Source of the DNA: Cupriavidus sp. IDO
GTDB lineage: Bacteria; Pseudomonadota; Gammaproteobacteria; Burkholderiales; Burkholderiaceae
NCBI RefSeq assembly: GCF_000812465.1
Contig: NZ_JWMA01000021.1
Span: forward strand, 1 to 49,491
DNA: 49,491 nt
Reading direction: 5' to 3'
A program made the position numbers and the translations under genes. Each line of letters begins with the position of its first letter. Position 1 is the stretch's first letter. Under the pieces are notes generated by a model. It was given only the letters and a program-made list of their open reading frames with translations, was not told the origin of the DNA and did not search any database. Below are positions 40,680 to 49,242 of the stretch, one piece after another.

Positions 40680-42752
40680 TTAATCGCGGCCGGGAAGAAT
40701 AGAAAGACTGCCGCTCGCCCGGCGCGTGGCGCTCGCCCCGGGGTTCAGCACGACAGTGGTAAAGGACGACTCGATGATTGCTGGTCCTTGGACGGTTTCC
40801 GAGGAATCGAGTGCTTCGAAGCGGACCACCGCAGTGTCGACATAGCCCGCGCCCTCGAAATAGGCTTTGCGAACGGGGTTTGCGATCGGGCGCGCGATCG
40901 AGTTGGCAAGCGTGCCGCCCTCCTGTGCGCGGATGCGGCAGGCAACCGTCGCTCGCCAGCCCACGATCTCGATGGGTGAGCCCGCATCGCGGATCGCAAA
41001 GACTTCCTCGTGGGCGCGGTGAAAGCCTTCGACGAGCGCGGCAGTATCCGCTTCTGTATAGATTCCATCTGGAGGCAGCTGCACCTCGAGTTCCCATACC
41101 TGCTCCGGATAGCGTGCCTCTGCCCAGAGAGTTACAGTCTGAGCCAGGGAGCCCTTGCCGGGGCCATCGATAAATTCCTGGCAACGCTCGGTGAGGTCGT
41201 TCAGGACCTCCCGCACGCCCGCGAAGTCAAAGGCATCGCTTCGCGTGAAGAAGGTTGCGTGGTAATGAGATGTCAGGTCGGACATCATGGCGCCGGCAGC
41301 GCTCATGGTGGCGCCGACTTGCGGAATGACCAGGCGCGGCGAACTCAGGCGACGCGCAATCAGTACGGAATTCAGTCCGGCTGCGCCACCGCCGCCGATG
41401 AGGACGGCCTCGCTTGGGTCGATACCCTGGTTTATGGTGATGTCGCAGATGGCCTGCACCATGTTCTCGGTGGCAATGCTGATGATCGAGGCGGCGGCTG
41501 CTTCCACGGACATGCCCAGCGGAGTAGCGATGTGGTCCTGAATTGCCTCACGCGCAGCGCTCGCGTCCAGTTTCATGGTGCCGCCGAGGAAGAAATCCGG
41601 GTCGATATAGCCCAACGCGAGCGAGGCATCCGTGACTGTCGGCAACGTTCCGCCCCGGCGATAGCAGACGGGGCCCGGCACGGCGCCGGCACTGTTGGGG
41701 CCAACGTGCAGCATGCCGCCACTGTCTACCCAGGCGATGGAGCCGCCGCCTGCGCCCACGCTTTTCACGTCCACCGAAGGGAAGCCCGTCATGACGCCGC
41801 GGTAGGGCGCGCCGATCCAGGTTTCCTGGGACCACGGCACGCGGCCGCGGCGCACCAGGCTGACATCGTAGGTCGTGCCGCCGGTGTCGGCCACGATTGC
41901 CGTCCCGGTGTCTTCGTCGGCCCGCGCGAAGTAGCGGCCGGAAACGGGGGCCATCGAAGGGCCGGAATTGATGAGATGAATGGGCGCGTCCGCGACGTGG
42001 TCCGCATCCATGACGCCGCCCTGCGAGGTGACCACTACGACGCGTCCCGGGAAGCCCGCTGACTTAAGCCGGTCCACCAGTGTATGCATGTAGGCGCGCA
42101 TCATCGGCTTCAGGGAAGCATCGATGCAGCTGGACGAGGCCCGACGGAACTCTCGCGGAATCGGGTTGAGTCGGTGCGACAGCGTGAAGGGCACGCCGGG
42201 AAGGTGGGTTTGAATGAGCTCCGCGACCCGGTGCTCGTGTGCGGGATTTACGATCGACCAAAGCAGGCATACCGCAATGGCTTCGATCCCTGCGCGTCGC
42301 ATCTCATTAAGGGATCGGATGAGGGCGGCCTCGTCCAGTGGCTCCAGTTCTGTGCCGTCAGCCAGGATGCGGCCAGGGACTTCCCAGGTGAGCGCCCTTG
42401 GCACAAACGGATCGGGGTACGCCACCGTGAAGTTGAACGGCTCCAGGCGCCCCCCCTCCCGCAAGGTAAGGATATCGCGGTGGCCAGACGGCACGATCAA
42501 GGCCGTTCGCGCCGTGTTGCCCGTGATGATGGCGTTGATCGCGTGAGTGGTCCCATAGATGAACATCTCGCCGCGCGACAACATGGTGTCGCGCGCAAGC
42601 CCAAGGCCGTCGGCGGCAACCTGGAGGGCATCCAGGACTCCGCTGATAGGGTCCGACGGCGTCGTCGGGGACTTGAACATATGCAAGTTGCCGGCCTCAT
42701 CCTCAACGATGAGGTCGGTGAAGGTACCGCCTGTGTCTACTGCAAAACGCAT
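40680..42752 (-). CDS. HyuA-type subunit (hydantoinase A / acetophenone carboxylase family)
   Basis: A 690-residue ATP-dependent subunit of the hydantoinase A/oxoprolinase family. The phosphate-binding loop DTGGTFTD is at residues 6-13 and a second one, ADTGGTTYDVSLV, lies near 280. GTTHAINAIITGNTARTALI, GHRDILTLREGGRLEPFNF and REFRRASSSCIDASLKPMM resemble acetophenone-carboxylase-type members. Such enzymes activate bicarbonate or a carbonyl with ATP. Its product and the HyuB-type protein should form a complex. The ATG at 42752 follows CACAGGAGACAGTTC; the longer frame back to 42881 runs through the promoter and is rejected. Confidence 0.83.
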   Translation of the reverse strand: MRFAVDTGGTFTDLIVEDEAGNLHMFKSPTTPSDPISGVLDALQVAADGLGLARDTMLSRGEMFIYGTTHAINAIITGNTARTALIVPSGHRDILTLREGGRLEPFNFTVAYPDPFVPRALTWEVPGRILADGTELEPLDEAALIRSLNEMRRAGIEAIAVCLLWSIVNPAHEHRVAELIQTHLPGVPFTLSHRLNPIPREFRRASSSCIDASLKPMMRAYMHTLVDRLKSAGFPGRVVVVTSQGGVMDADHVADAPIHLINSGPSMAPVSGRYFARADEDTGTAIVADTGGTTYDVSLVRRGRVPWSQETWIGAPYRGVMTGFPSVDVKSVGAGGGSIAWVDSGGMLHVGPNSAGAVPGPVCYRRGGTLPTVTDASLALGYIDPDFFLGGTMKLDASAAREAIQDHIATPLGMSVEAAAASIISIATENMVQAICDITINQGIDPSEAVLIGGGGAAGLNSVLIARRLSSPRLVIPQVGATMSAAGAMMSDLTSHYHATFFTRSDAFDFAGVREVLNDLTERCQEFIDGPGKGSLAQTVTLWAEARYPEQVWELEVQLPPDGIYTEADTAALVEGFHRAHEEVFAIRDAGSPIEIVGWRATVACRIRAQEGGTLANSIARPIANPVRKAYFEGAGYVDTAVVRFEALDSSETVQGPAIIESSFTTVVLNPGASATRRASGSLSILPGRD

Positions 42753-42812
42753 GAACTGTCTCCTGTGAGCCAACCCGGTGGGGCGTCGCGTCATGACGCC
42801 ACCAGCCAGGTC

Positions 42813-42841
42813 AGTATATTTATCGATGTTTGTGATCACAA
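42813..42841 (-). promoter_or_regulatory. Promoter of the hyuA-hyuB-carbonic-anhydrase operon with operator 5
   Basis: On the minus strand TTGTGA (42841-42836) and TATACT (42818-42813) are 17 bp apart. TTGTGATCACAA, a perfect 12-bp palindrome (42830-42841 region), covers the -35 box. The start codon is 60 bp downstream. Confidence 0.72.
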
Positions 42842-42932
42842 GAACATTGGTGGCTAAACGGAAAAAATAAGGGTAAACCACTATAAAACGGCCAGATTAC
42901 AAGGTATGAGTCGGTGCGCCGAGAAATAATGT

Positions 42933-42961
42933 TTGATTTGTGATCACTAAACAGCTACCTT
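42933..42961 (+). promoter_or_regulatory. Promoter of the SDR-SDR-BKACE operon with operator 6
   Basis: TTGATT (42933-42938) and TACCTT (42956-42961) are 17 bp apart, with TGTGATCACTAAA in the spacer. TTTGTGATCACTAAA here and TCTGTGATCACTAAA at operator 2 occupy the same place relative to the -35 box. The first SDR start is 60 bp downstream. Confidence 0.62.
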
Positions 42962-43021
42962 TGCTCCTAAGCAAGACCCGGCCCGAAAGGCTCGACGAAT
43001 TCAGAACAGAGGAGCAGGAAA

Positions 43022-43789
43022 ATGCACGACACAACGAAAGTCGCCATCGTTACCGGCGGTTCACAAGGGATTGGCGAAGCCGCCGCAAGGAAGCTGGCGG
43101 CCGAGGGCTTCCGCGTCGCCGTAGTTGCCAGCGCGGACCGGGCGAAGGCTGGCAAGGTTGCGCAAGCCATCAATGTCAAAGGGGGCGATGCGGCGGGTTT
43201 TGCCTGCGACGTCCGTAATCCCGACGCGGCCCGCCGGCTTATCGCCGAGGTTCACGATGCGTTCGGCCGTATCGACGTCCTGGTGAATGCCGCCGGAATC
43301 TTCAAGCCGACACCGGCAGGCAGCTCCGACGCCACGCATGTCAACCAGATGATTGACACGAACCTGAAGGGCACATGGAACACGATTGACGCGGTGGTGC
43401 CTGTGTTGAAGGCCAACGGTGGGGGGCGAATCGTCAATGTGGCGTCGGTCGCTGGGCTGACCGGGTTTGGCTCCTATGCGATCTATTGCGCGACGAAGGC
43501 CGGCATCATCCTTGCGACGCGTGCCTTGGCCTGCGAACTGGGCCGTGAAAACATCAAAGTCAATTGCGTGGCACCAGGCAATACGGCCACCGCCATGAAC
43601 GACGACATTCGCAATGAGGCTGCCATGCAGGGGCTGCGCGATTTCATGGCGGCGCGTACGCCCAGCACGCGAACGTTCTCCGAGCCCGAGGACATCGCAG
43701 GCGCCATCGCGTTCCTCGCCTCCGACGCCGCGCGCGCCATGCATGGCAGTTGCCTGTTGATGGACGAGGGCATATCCGCCGGGCTGTGA
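43022..43789 (+). CDS. Short-chain dehydrogenase/reductase 1
   Basis: A 255-residue classical SDR. The cofactor motif is VTGGSQGIGEAA near residue 10, then NAAGIF, catalytic Ser142 in NVASVAG and Tyr155-xxx-Lys159 in YCATK. It probably interconverts a secondary alcohol and a ketone with NAD(P). The region after the first strand (VVASADRAKAGK) has no acidic residue at the usual NAD-selecting position, so cofactor choice is unclear. It is the first gene of the operon under operator 6. Confidence 0.85.
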   Translation: MHDTTKVAIVTGGSQGIGEAAARKLAAEGFRVAVVASADRAKAGKVAQAINVKGGDAAGFACDVRNPDAARRLIAEVHDAFGRIDVLVNAAGIFKPTPAGSSDATHVNQMIDTNLKGTWNTIDAVVPVLKANGGGRIVNVASVAGLTGFGSYAIYCATKAGIILATRALACELGRENIKVNCVAPGNTATAMNDDIRNEAAMQGLRDFMAARTPSTRTFSEPEDIAGAIAFLASDAARAMHGSCLLMDEGISAGL

Positions 43790-43835
43790 AGGCGTGACCG
43801 GGTGTTCAAATCAACGATGACAAGGCATTTCCGAG

Positions 43836-44597
43836 ATGAAAGAAAGAGTCCTGGTGACGGGCGGTGCCGATAGTGTCGGCCGCGTTATCGCAGAGCATTT
43901 CCGCGCTAGAGGCGCGCTGGTGCATATCTGTGACGTACGCGCCGATGCGCTGGCCGAGACCCTGCGCGCCAACCCCGGCATGACCGGAACGGTCGCCAAT
44001 GTGGGCAAGCCCGATGACGTTGCGAGAGTAGTGCGGGAGGCCGAGCGCCAATTTGGCGACATCTCGGTCCTCGTGAACAACGTCGGCATCGCTGGCCCGC
44101 GAGCTGCAATCGAAGATATCTCCGACGAGGCATGGTGCGAGACACTCGACGTCAATGTTGGCGCGATGTTCCAGTTCATGAAGCGTGTCGTCCCCGCCAT
44201 GAAGCGGCACCGTCATGGCGCAATCATCAATTTCTCGACCGGGTCCACGCGCACCCGGCTGCCAATGCGCACGCCTTATGTGGTATCAAAAGCCGCAGTC
44301 GAGTCGCTTACCTTGAATGCAGCCCGCGAGCTGGGTCCGTTCAATGTTCGTTGCAACGCGATCCTGCCGGGCATGATCGACAACGACAGGATGCGGCGAA
44401 TCGTCGCCAACATCGCACAGGAATCGGGGCGCGCTGCCGAAGAAGTGGAATCGGACTACCTGAAGTACATATCGTTGCGCAGCAAGGTTCAGCCAGAAGA
44501 CCTTGCGCAGACCGTTCTCTTTCTCGCGTCGGATGCCGCGGCGAAGATTACCGGCGAGCTACTGGCCGTTAGTGGAAACGTCGAATGGGAGATCTGA
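43836..44597 (+). CDS. Short-chain dehydrogenase/reductase 2
   Basis: A 253-residue SDR with LVTGGADSVGRVIAE, an Asp after the second strand (ICDVRADA) suggesting NAD, NNVGIAG, and Tyr148-xxx-Lys152 (YVVSK) with serines at 134-137. An insertion near residues 190-210 (NDRMRRIVANIAQESGRAAE) is unlike SDR 1, so it is not a recent copy and probably acts on a different intermediate or isomer. It follows SDR 1 by 46 nt and is followed by the BKACE gene at 2 nt. Confidence 0.84.
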   Translation: MKERVLVTGGADSVGRVIAEHFRARGALVHICDVRADALAETLRANPGMTGTVANVGKPDDVARVVREAERQFGDISVLVNNVGIAGPRAAIEDISDEAWCETLDVNVGAMFQFMKRVVPAMKRHRHGAIINFSTGSTRTRLPMRTPYVVSKAAVESLTLNAARELGPFNVRCNAILPGMIDNDRMRRIVANIAQESGRAAEEVESDYLKYISLRSKVQPEDLAQTVLFLASDAAAKITGELLAVSGNVEWEI

Positions 44598-44599
44598 CA

Positions 44600-45493
44600 A
44601 TGTCACGCAAAGTTATCCTTACCTGTGCCGTAACGGGAAACGCTCCATTTAATCCCAAGCATCCTTCGATGCCGATTACACCGGCACAGATTGCTGATGC
44701 CTGCGTGGAGGCGGCGAAGGCCGGTGCTTCTGTCGCGCACATTCACGTGCGCGACCCCAAGACGGGCGGAGGCAGTCGCGATCCGATGCTATTCAAGGAG
44801 GTGGTCGACCGGGTACGCTCTTCGGGTACGGATATCGTGCTGAATCTAACCTGTGGCCTGGGCGCGTTCCTGCTGCCGGATCCCGAAGACGAGTCGAGGG
44901 CGCTACCCGAAAGTGACGTCATCCCCGTTGCTGAGCGGGTCAAGCATCTCGAAGATTGTTTGCCGGAGATTGCCTCACTCGATATTACGACTGGAAACCA
45001 AGTGGAAGGCAAACTCGAGTTTGTCTACCTGAATACCACTCGAACCCTGCGTGCGATGGCTCGGCGTTTCCAGGAACTCGGTGTCAAGCCGGAGTTGGAG
45101 GTGTTCAGTCCCGGAGACATTCTGTTCGGCAAGTCGCTAATCGAGGAGGGCCTGATTGACGGAGTGCCGCTCTTCCAGATGGTGCTGGGCGTCCTGTGGG
45201 GGGCGCCCGCGAGCACAGAGACAATGCTTTATCAACGCAACCTCATTCCACCGAATGCCCAGTGGGCCGCCTTCGGTATTGGACGAGACCAAATGCCAAT
45301 GATGGCGCAGGCAGCCTTGCTGGGCGGTAACGTGCGTGTTGGCCTAGAGGACAATCTGTACCTGAGCCGTGGCGTCTTTGCCACCAACGGCCAGCTTGTC
45401 GAGCGTGCTCGCAATGTGATTGAGCACCTGGGCATGTCCGTGGCCACGCCGGCTGAAGCCCGTGACATCATGGGCTTGTCTCGACCCGCCTAG
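44600..45493 (+). CDS. Beta-keto acid cleavage enzyme (BKACE, DUF849 family)
   Basis: A 297-residue TIM-barrel enzyme. The family reaction is beta-keto acid + acetyl-CoA -> acyl-CoA + acetoacetate, first known from 3-keto-5-aminohexanoate cleavage (Kce). The zinc motif is intact: His47 and His49 in SVAHIHVRDP. ILTCAVTGNAPFNPKHPSMP at the start, LEVFSPGDILFG and NVRVGLEDNLYLSRG near the end are typical. It is tightly coupled to SDR 2. A beta-keto acid made by the HyuAB-type complex would be a natural substrate; the pocket cannot be predicted by eye. Confidence 0.88.
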   Translation: MSRKVILTCAVTGNAPFNPKHPSMPITPAQIADACVEAAKAGASVAHIHVRDPKTGGGSRDPMLFKEVVDRVRSSGTDIVLNLTCGLGAFLLPDPEDESRALPESDVIPVAERVKHLEDCLPEIASLDITTGNQVEGKLEFVYLNTTRTLRAMARRFQELGVKPELEVFSPGDILFGKSLIEEGLIDGVPLFQMVLGVLWGAPASTETMLYQRNLIPPNAQWAAFGIGRDQMPMMAQAALLGGNVRVGLEDNLYLSRGVFATNGQLVERARNVIEHLGMSVATPAEARDIMGLSRPA

Positions 45494-45542
45494 CGAGCCA
45501 AGGGGTCGGGGGTCGTACAACTACCCCTGTGCCCCAAGCGTC

Positions 45543-45574
45543 ATGCCATTCCCTGCGTGCAGCGCGAATGGCAT
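45543..45574. terminator. Hairpin between convergent BKACE and phosphatase genes
   Basis: ATGCCATTC (45543-45551) and GAATGGCAT (45566-45574) form a 9-bp stem with a 14-nt loop in the 91-bp gap between convergent stops. It lacks a T-run; bidirectional termination is likely. Confidence 0.5.
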
Positions 45575-45584
45575 CGCATATCAC

Positions 45585-46376
45585 TCATCCTTGCGCATTC
45601 AGTAGCCGCAGAATCTCCTCATGCACGCGAGCGTCGCCGCAAGCGACCACCGCACCGCCATCCTGAGGATCGCCGCCCGTCCAACTTGTCATGACGCCGC
45701 CGGCACCCTTGATGATTGGGATCAGCGCCTGCACGTCATAAGGCTGTAGTCCCGCCTCGACCACGGCGTCGACCTGGCCCGCGGCAACCATGCAATATCC
45801 GTAACAATCCCCGCCGTATCGCTGCATTCGGGCGGAACGTGCCACACGCTGGAAAGCGTCCCATTGTTCGCCCGCTTCAAACATGTCGGGAGTCGTGCAG
45901 AGCAGCTTGGCGTCTGAGAGAGCTTTGCAAGGCTGGACCCTTAATAGGTTGCCATTGAGCCAGGCTTGGTTGCCGTCACCGGAGAAGCGCTCGCGCGTGA
46001 ACGGCTGATCCATGACCCCGAGTACCGAGTGCTGGCCATCATTGAGCGCAATCAGCGTTCCCCAAAGTGGCAGTCCTGTAATAAATGCACGCGTCCCGTC
46101 AATGGGATCCAGTACCCACGTGAAGGGCTCGGTCCCGACAATTCGCTGCTCCTCTTCGCCGAGAATGCCATGGCTGGGATAGGTACTCCGGATCAGCTCG
46201 CGCATGGCCCGCTCGGCTTCCCGGTCGGCCACGGTAACGGGATCAAAGCGTGTGGCACCTTTGTCCACCACATCGATCACTGCACGAAAATAGGCGAGCG
46301 TGACAGCGCTTGCTGCATCGGCCATGCGACCGGCAAAGGTGAGAAATTCGGCTTGCTGATCTGCGTGCAGTGGCAT
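45585..46376 (-). CDS. Inositol-monophosphatase family phosphatase, HisN (histidinol-phosphatase) type
   Basis: A 263-residue Mg-dependent phosphatase. Metal-binding motifs are GILGEEEQ (Glu), WVLDPIDGTRAFITGLPLWG (the DPIDGT box) and the C-terminal GLQPYDVQALIPIIKGAGG (W/Y-D-AA-xxI--GAGG). VADREAERAMRELI and GGDCYGYCMVAAGQVDAVVE match HisN-type histidinol phosphatases better than inositol phosphatases. No operator copy is visible in front of it, so it may lie outside the GntR regulon. Its link to the catabolic genes is unknown. Confidence 0.85.
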   Translation of the reverse strand: MPLHADQQAEFLTFAGRMADAASAVTLAYFRAVIDVVDKGATRFDPVTVADREAERAMRELIRSTYPSHGILGEEEQRIVGTEPFTWVLDPIDGTRAFITGLPLWGTLIALNDGQHSVLGVMDQPFTRERFSGDGNQAWLNGNLLRVQPCKALSDAKLLCTTPDMFEAGEQWDAFQRVARSARMQRYGGDCYGYCMVAAGQVDAVVEAGLQPYDVQALIPIIKGAGGVMTSWTGGDPQDGGAVVACGDARVHEEILRLLNAQG

Positions 46377-46837
46377 AGTGAATTAAAGCATGCATCATAG
46401 AGAAGTCGTACTCGCTATTGTAGCCCTTGGTGTCAGGCCGGAACATGCTCAGGCATCGTTGCGCTGTGTCCGCGACTTGCCTGCTGCCGACCTGGATCAG
46501 ATTTGACCGACGCTGCGCCCCAGGCCGACCTCACCGACTCCGCGGGCGCTTTCCCAAAACATGAGCGCTGTACCCGGAGGCCTGTGGCCTTCTATTCTGG
46601 GGCCAGCCCCGATGAAGCCAAACTCCTTGGCAAGCTCGCAACTAGAGGGAGTGGAGAGGAGAAACACGCACGGGCCCCCTGAAGACGCTGGAACCGTTGC
46701 CATCTTGCGAAGAATGGCACCCTCAGCCAGTATCGGCTTTTGCACCGCGGCTACATGCCTCTTCTCGGGCTTGGCCAGCGCCAAAACCGTCTCCTATACT
46801 CGGTTTGGCACCGTGAATCCTCCCGAGTCTCATAGCC
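46377..46837. other. Intergenic region of 460 bp, no gene recognised
   Basis: Overlapping frames on both strands (46497-46784 minus, 46561-46854 plus) have no family pattern I recognise and no strong ribosome site. The stretch separates the catabolic island from the nuclease-like gene and should contain promoters for both flanking genes. Confidence 0.4.
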
Positions 46838-48118
46838 GTGCGGAACATCTTTGATCAGTACACCCAGCCGGAGAATCGGCTCACGCATGCGCTGGCGTGC
46901 TGCCTCGAGGCCGAGCGCAGCTTGCTGGTTTCGTTCGTCAAATGGGCGACCGGCGAAGACGCGCCTCGCACGGAATTGCGCATCGTCGAACAGAGCCTCC
47001 CCGGTGAGCCGGAGCCGGAAGAGTCCGAGCAGGAAAGAACCGATGATGTTCGCCGCGGCCTGCCCGATGCGTGGATGTTCAACGACGACGGCTGGGCACT
47101 ACTCATCGAGTCCAAGGTGGCCCTAAACATCGATACCGATCAACTGCAGCGGCATCTTCAGACCGCTAACCGCCAGGGCTTCGAGTCGCCGCGCCAGGTA
47201 GTGCTGTCGCCGCGTAGCGAAACGCCGAAATTGCCGGGACGGACCACGGCGCGCACGTGGAGCGACTTGTACCACTGGGCCAAGGACTCGACAACTAGTG
47301 AGTGGGCCCGTCGACTTAGCCGTTACATGGAAGTGGCGGAGCGGAAGATGCTCTCGGATGAGTATCTAAAAGGGGGATACACCTTGACGATTTTCACGGG
47401 CATCTCTTTTGACGCCGAAAATCCGTACTCCTACCTCGAGGGCAAGCGATTGCTTCTGCTTGCAATGCAGAAATTGCGCGAGAGCAGGGCGTTGCAGGAC
47501 GAGTTGGGGGTCAACGTGGGGCGACCAGGGCGCCCCGCCATCACCGGCAGCAAGGGCAGCCATGTCTGGGATGTGCTCCAATTTTCCGCGGCAGGTAAGC
47601 GGGAATTTTCGGAGTTTCCGCACCTTACGCTCGGCATAGAGCGGGAGCAAGTGAGAGCCCAACTCACGCTTCCCAACGGCATTGATGGCCAACTCCGCCG
47701 TAGGTTGGCGATTCTGGGTTTCTCAGGACTACAGGCTGCGCTCAGTGAGTTCATTCAGCGCGCAGCGCCATTGCTGATGCGCGACCCAGGTGCCACGCCG
47801 TACGTCCTGGTTCTTCAGCGTCGGTATCCGTCACAGCGTGCTGAACCGTTTGTGGATGCGCGAGTCGAGTTTGATCCGAGAACGGCCGTCGATGCTGGTG
47901 ACGAGGACACGGTCAAATTGCAGGAAGAGTGGCTGGAAGCAACAGTTGCTGCATTCTCCAAACGACAGGCGAATCTGAATCTGTCATTTGGAATCGCGTT
48001 CAAGTATGGCAAGAGCAAGTCCCTCGGGCAGGCGTCATTCATATCGGCGGTCGAGGATGCCTGGCTCGCGACCAAGCCCATTTTGGTCGCCTTGGGACTC
48101 GCTGGCGAAATTGAGTAG
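46838..48118 (+). CDS. PD-(D/E)XK nuclease superfamily protein (GTG start)
   Basis: A 426-residue protein opening RNIFDQYTQPENRLTHALA, a start I associate with PD-(D/E)XK nuclease-like proteins found near defence genes. The catalytic pattern is Asp77 in LPDAWMF, then Glu91-x-Lys93 in LLIESKV. The remaining 330 residues are mixed alpha/beta and not recognised. The only start that keeps the N-terminal motif is GTG at 46838; the ribosome site is weak. No methyltransferase, helicase or second defence gene is seen nearby, so a role in phage defence is only possible. Confidence 0.7.
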   Translation: MRNIFDQYTQPENRLTHALACCLEAERSLLVSFVKWATGEDAPRTELRIVEQSLPGEPEPEESEQERTDDVRRGLPDAWMFNDDGWALLIESKVALNIDTDQLQRHLQTANRQGFESPRQVVLSPRSETPKLPGRTTARTWSDLYHWAKDSTTSEWARRLSRYMEVAERKMLSDEYLKGGYTLTIFTGISFDAENPYSYLEGKRLLLLAMQKLRESRALQDELGVNVGRPGRPAITGSKGSHVWDVLQFSAAGKREFSEFPHLTLGIEREQVRAQLTLPNGIDGQLRRRLAILGFSGLQAALSEFIQRAAPLLMRDPGATPYVLVLQRRYPSQRAEPFVDARVEFDPRTAVDAGDEDTVKLQEEWLEATVAAFSKRQANLNLSFGIAFKYGKSKSLGQASFISAVEDAWLATKPILVALGLAGEIE

Positions 48119-48279
48119 GGCTGAGGAGGCGAAAAGACGTCGATCAAGCGCGCGCAGATGATCGCGAGCATTGCTGGTGCGGACAGCGGCGATGTCGGTC
48201 CTGTCGTTCAGCGAACTGCAATCCTGGCGCGGGCGATGGCCGCGCAGCAAAAAGCCCGAGGGCGGTCCTTGAATAAGCC
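48119..48279. other. Short unassigned stretch after the nuclease-like gene
   Basis: A GGAGG sequence at 48124 is followed by open but unrecognised frames, for example one reading AQMIASIAGADSGDVGPVVQ. It could be the missing N-terminal part of the following broken KfrA-like gene in another frame. Confidence 0.3.
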
Positions 48280-48864
48280 ATGCACATGCGGCCGGTCCTC
48301 CTCTACCGCCCAGTGCGCAAGGGCAGCAGGGGTACTCCGGCCGAGGTGCTGCAGGCGTTCTGGCAGGAGCTACGCGGTCGCACGTGCGTGACCATCGACC
48401 ATCCCGGCCGGCCCTTTAGCCGCGGAGCGGCAGGCGCACGCCGCGACCCAGGCCGGCTCGACGCGGGCCGGACGGAGCTGGAGGCGGCCCGGCGCCAGCT
48501 GGACGCTCTGCGCACCCAAGTCTCGACGGAGCTGGAGCGGGCGCGCGAGGCGGTGACGCTCGCGCAGGAGCGCGCCGAAGCCAGCGAGCGGCGCAGCTTG
48601 CGCGAACTGGACCAGGAGCGCACCGCGCGCCAGAAGAGTGAGCGCGCGGCTGAAGACCTGCGCGGCGAACTGGTGGCGGCACGCAGCGAGGCGCGCGATG
48701 CGGCGGTGGCGCAGGCGGAAGGCCGCGCTAAGCTCGAAGCGCAGGCCGCGGCGCTGGCCGATCGGCTCGCGGTGGCCGGAGCCTTTTTGTATAGCGCGAT
48801 CTTGTGTGAGTGCGAGCGCTTTTGCTGCAGCAGGTCCATTCCAACCATCATCAGCTTGTTTTGA
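48280..48864 (+). pseudogene. Broken KfrA-like coiled-coil DNA-binding protein
   Basis: The 194-codon frame begins with the end of a DNA-binding domain (GTPAEVLQAFWQELRGRT, where KfrA-type proteins have the helix after the GSPxT motif) and continues as a long coiled coil rich in Glu, Arg and Ala: about residues 60-165 contain ELEAARRQLDALRTQV and REAVTLAQERAEASERR. After AALADRLAVAG near 48780 the frame changes abruptly to FLYSAILCECERFCCSRS, with different composition and no coiled coil. Both the N-terminal DNA-binding part and the end of the coil are missing, so it is truncated, probably by an insertion or deletion near 48780. KfrA-type proteins are usually plasmid-borne or phage-linked. 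Confidence 0.6.
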
Positions 48865-49242
48865 ACTGCCACTGTGTCCAGCATGCCCACGAGTGGCTTG
48901 ACGGCATGTCATAGGGAGTCATCTCCTCCGAGCAAGCCGTCATTTAACATAACGCCAGATCTCAGAAAAAGCTATTGGGCCTTCGTTGTGGGCAGGGGCA
49001 GGTGACCCAGGGCCGGTGTGGGGCCGGACTCCCCTCACTCAACTGTCGCCGAGCGGTTGGCGGGAATGAGGACAAAATCGAAATGGGCGGCGGCATACAG
49101 TGCATTGCACGCCCAGACTTCAGCGACTTCCACGGTGTACCAGATACTGAACACGCTTGGCCTGCAGGCCAAGGTTCCGAATGCAGGCTATCTGCTGTCC
49201 GGAGTATTCTGAATCGAACAAACCAGACTGATTGGAGATGCC
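48865..49242. other. Unassigned stretch before the dehydrogenase gene
   Basis: No intact gene seen. A frame ending at 49212 reads STVYQILNTLGLQAKVPNAG, which looks protein-like but is not recognised; it may be the tail of a lost gene. It contains the palindrome at 49156-49173. Confidence 0.35.
49156..49173. repeat. Perfect 18-bp palindrome upstream of the dehydrogenase gene
   Basis: CTTGGCCTGCAGGCCAAG reads the same on both strands and lies 70 bp before the dehydrogenase ATG. It could be an operator or hairpin, or chance within a degraded coding tail. Confidence 0.5.

Noticed and set aside
38349..42752. A plain hydantoin-degradation operon
   Set aside because: HyuA/HyuB families include hydantoinases, but there is no carbamoylase or racemase gene. 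The motifs and the carbonic-anhydrase-like partner fit a carboxylase better. It remains an alternative rather than a disproved one.
42753..42881. N-terminal extension of the HyuA-type protein
   Set aside because: It would translate the promoter and operator 5. The family starts at MRFAVDTGGTFTD, which has its own ribosome site.
48480..48780. Repeated Glu/Arg/Ala codons as a DNA repeat array
   Set aside because: The regularity comes from a heptad coiled coil in the protein; no DNA unit is repeated exactly.
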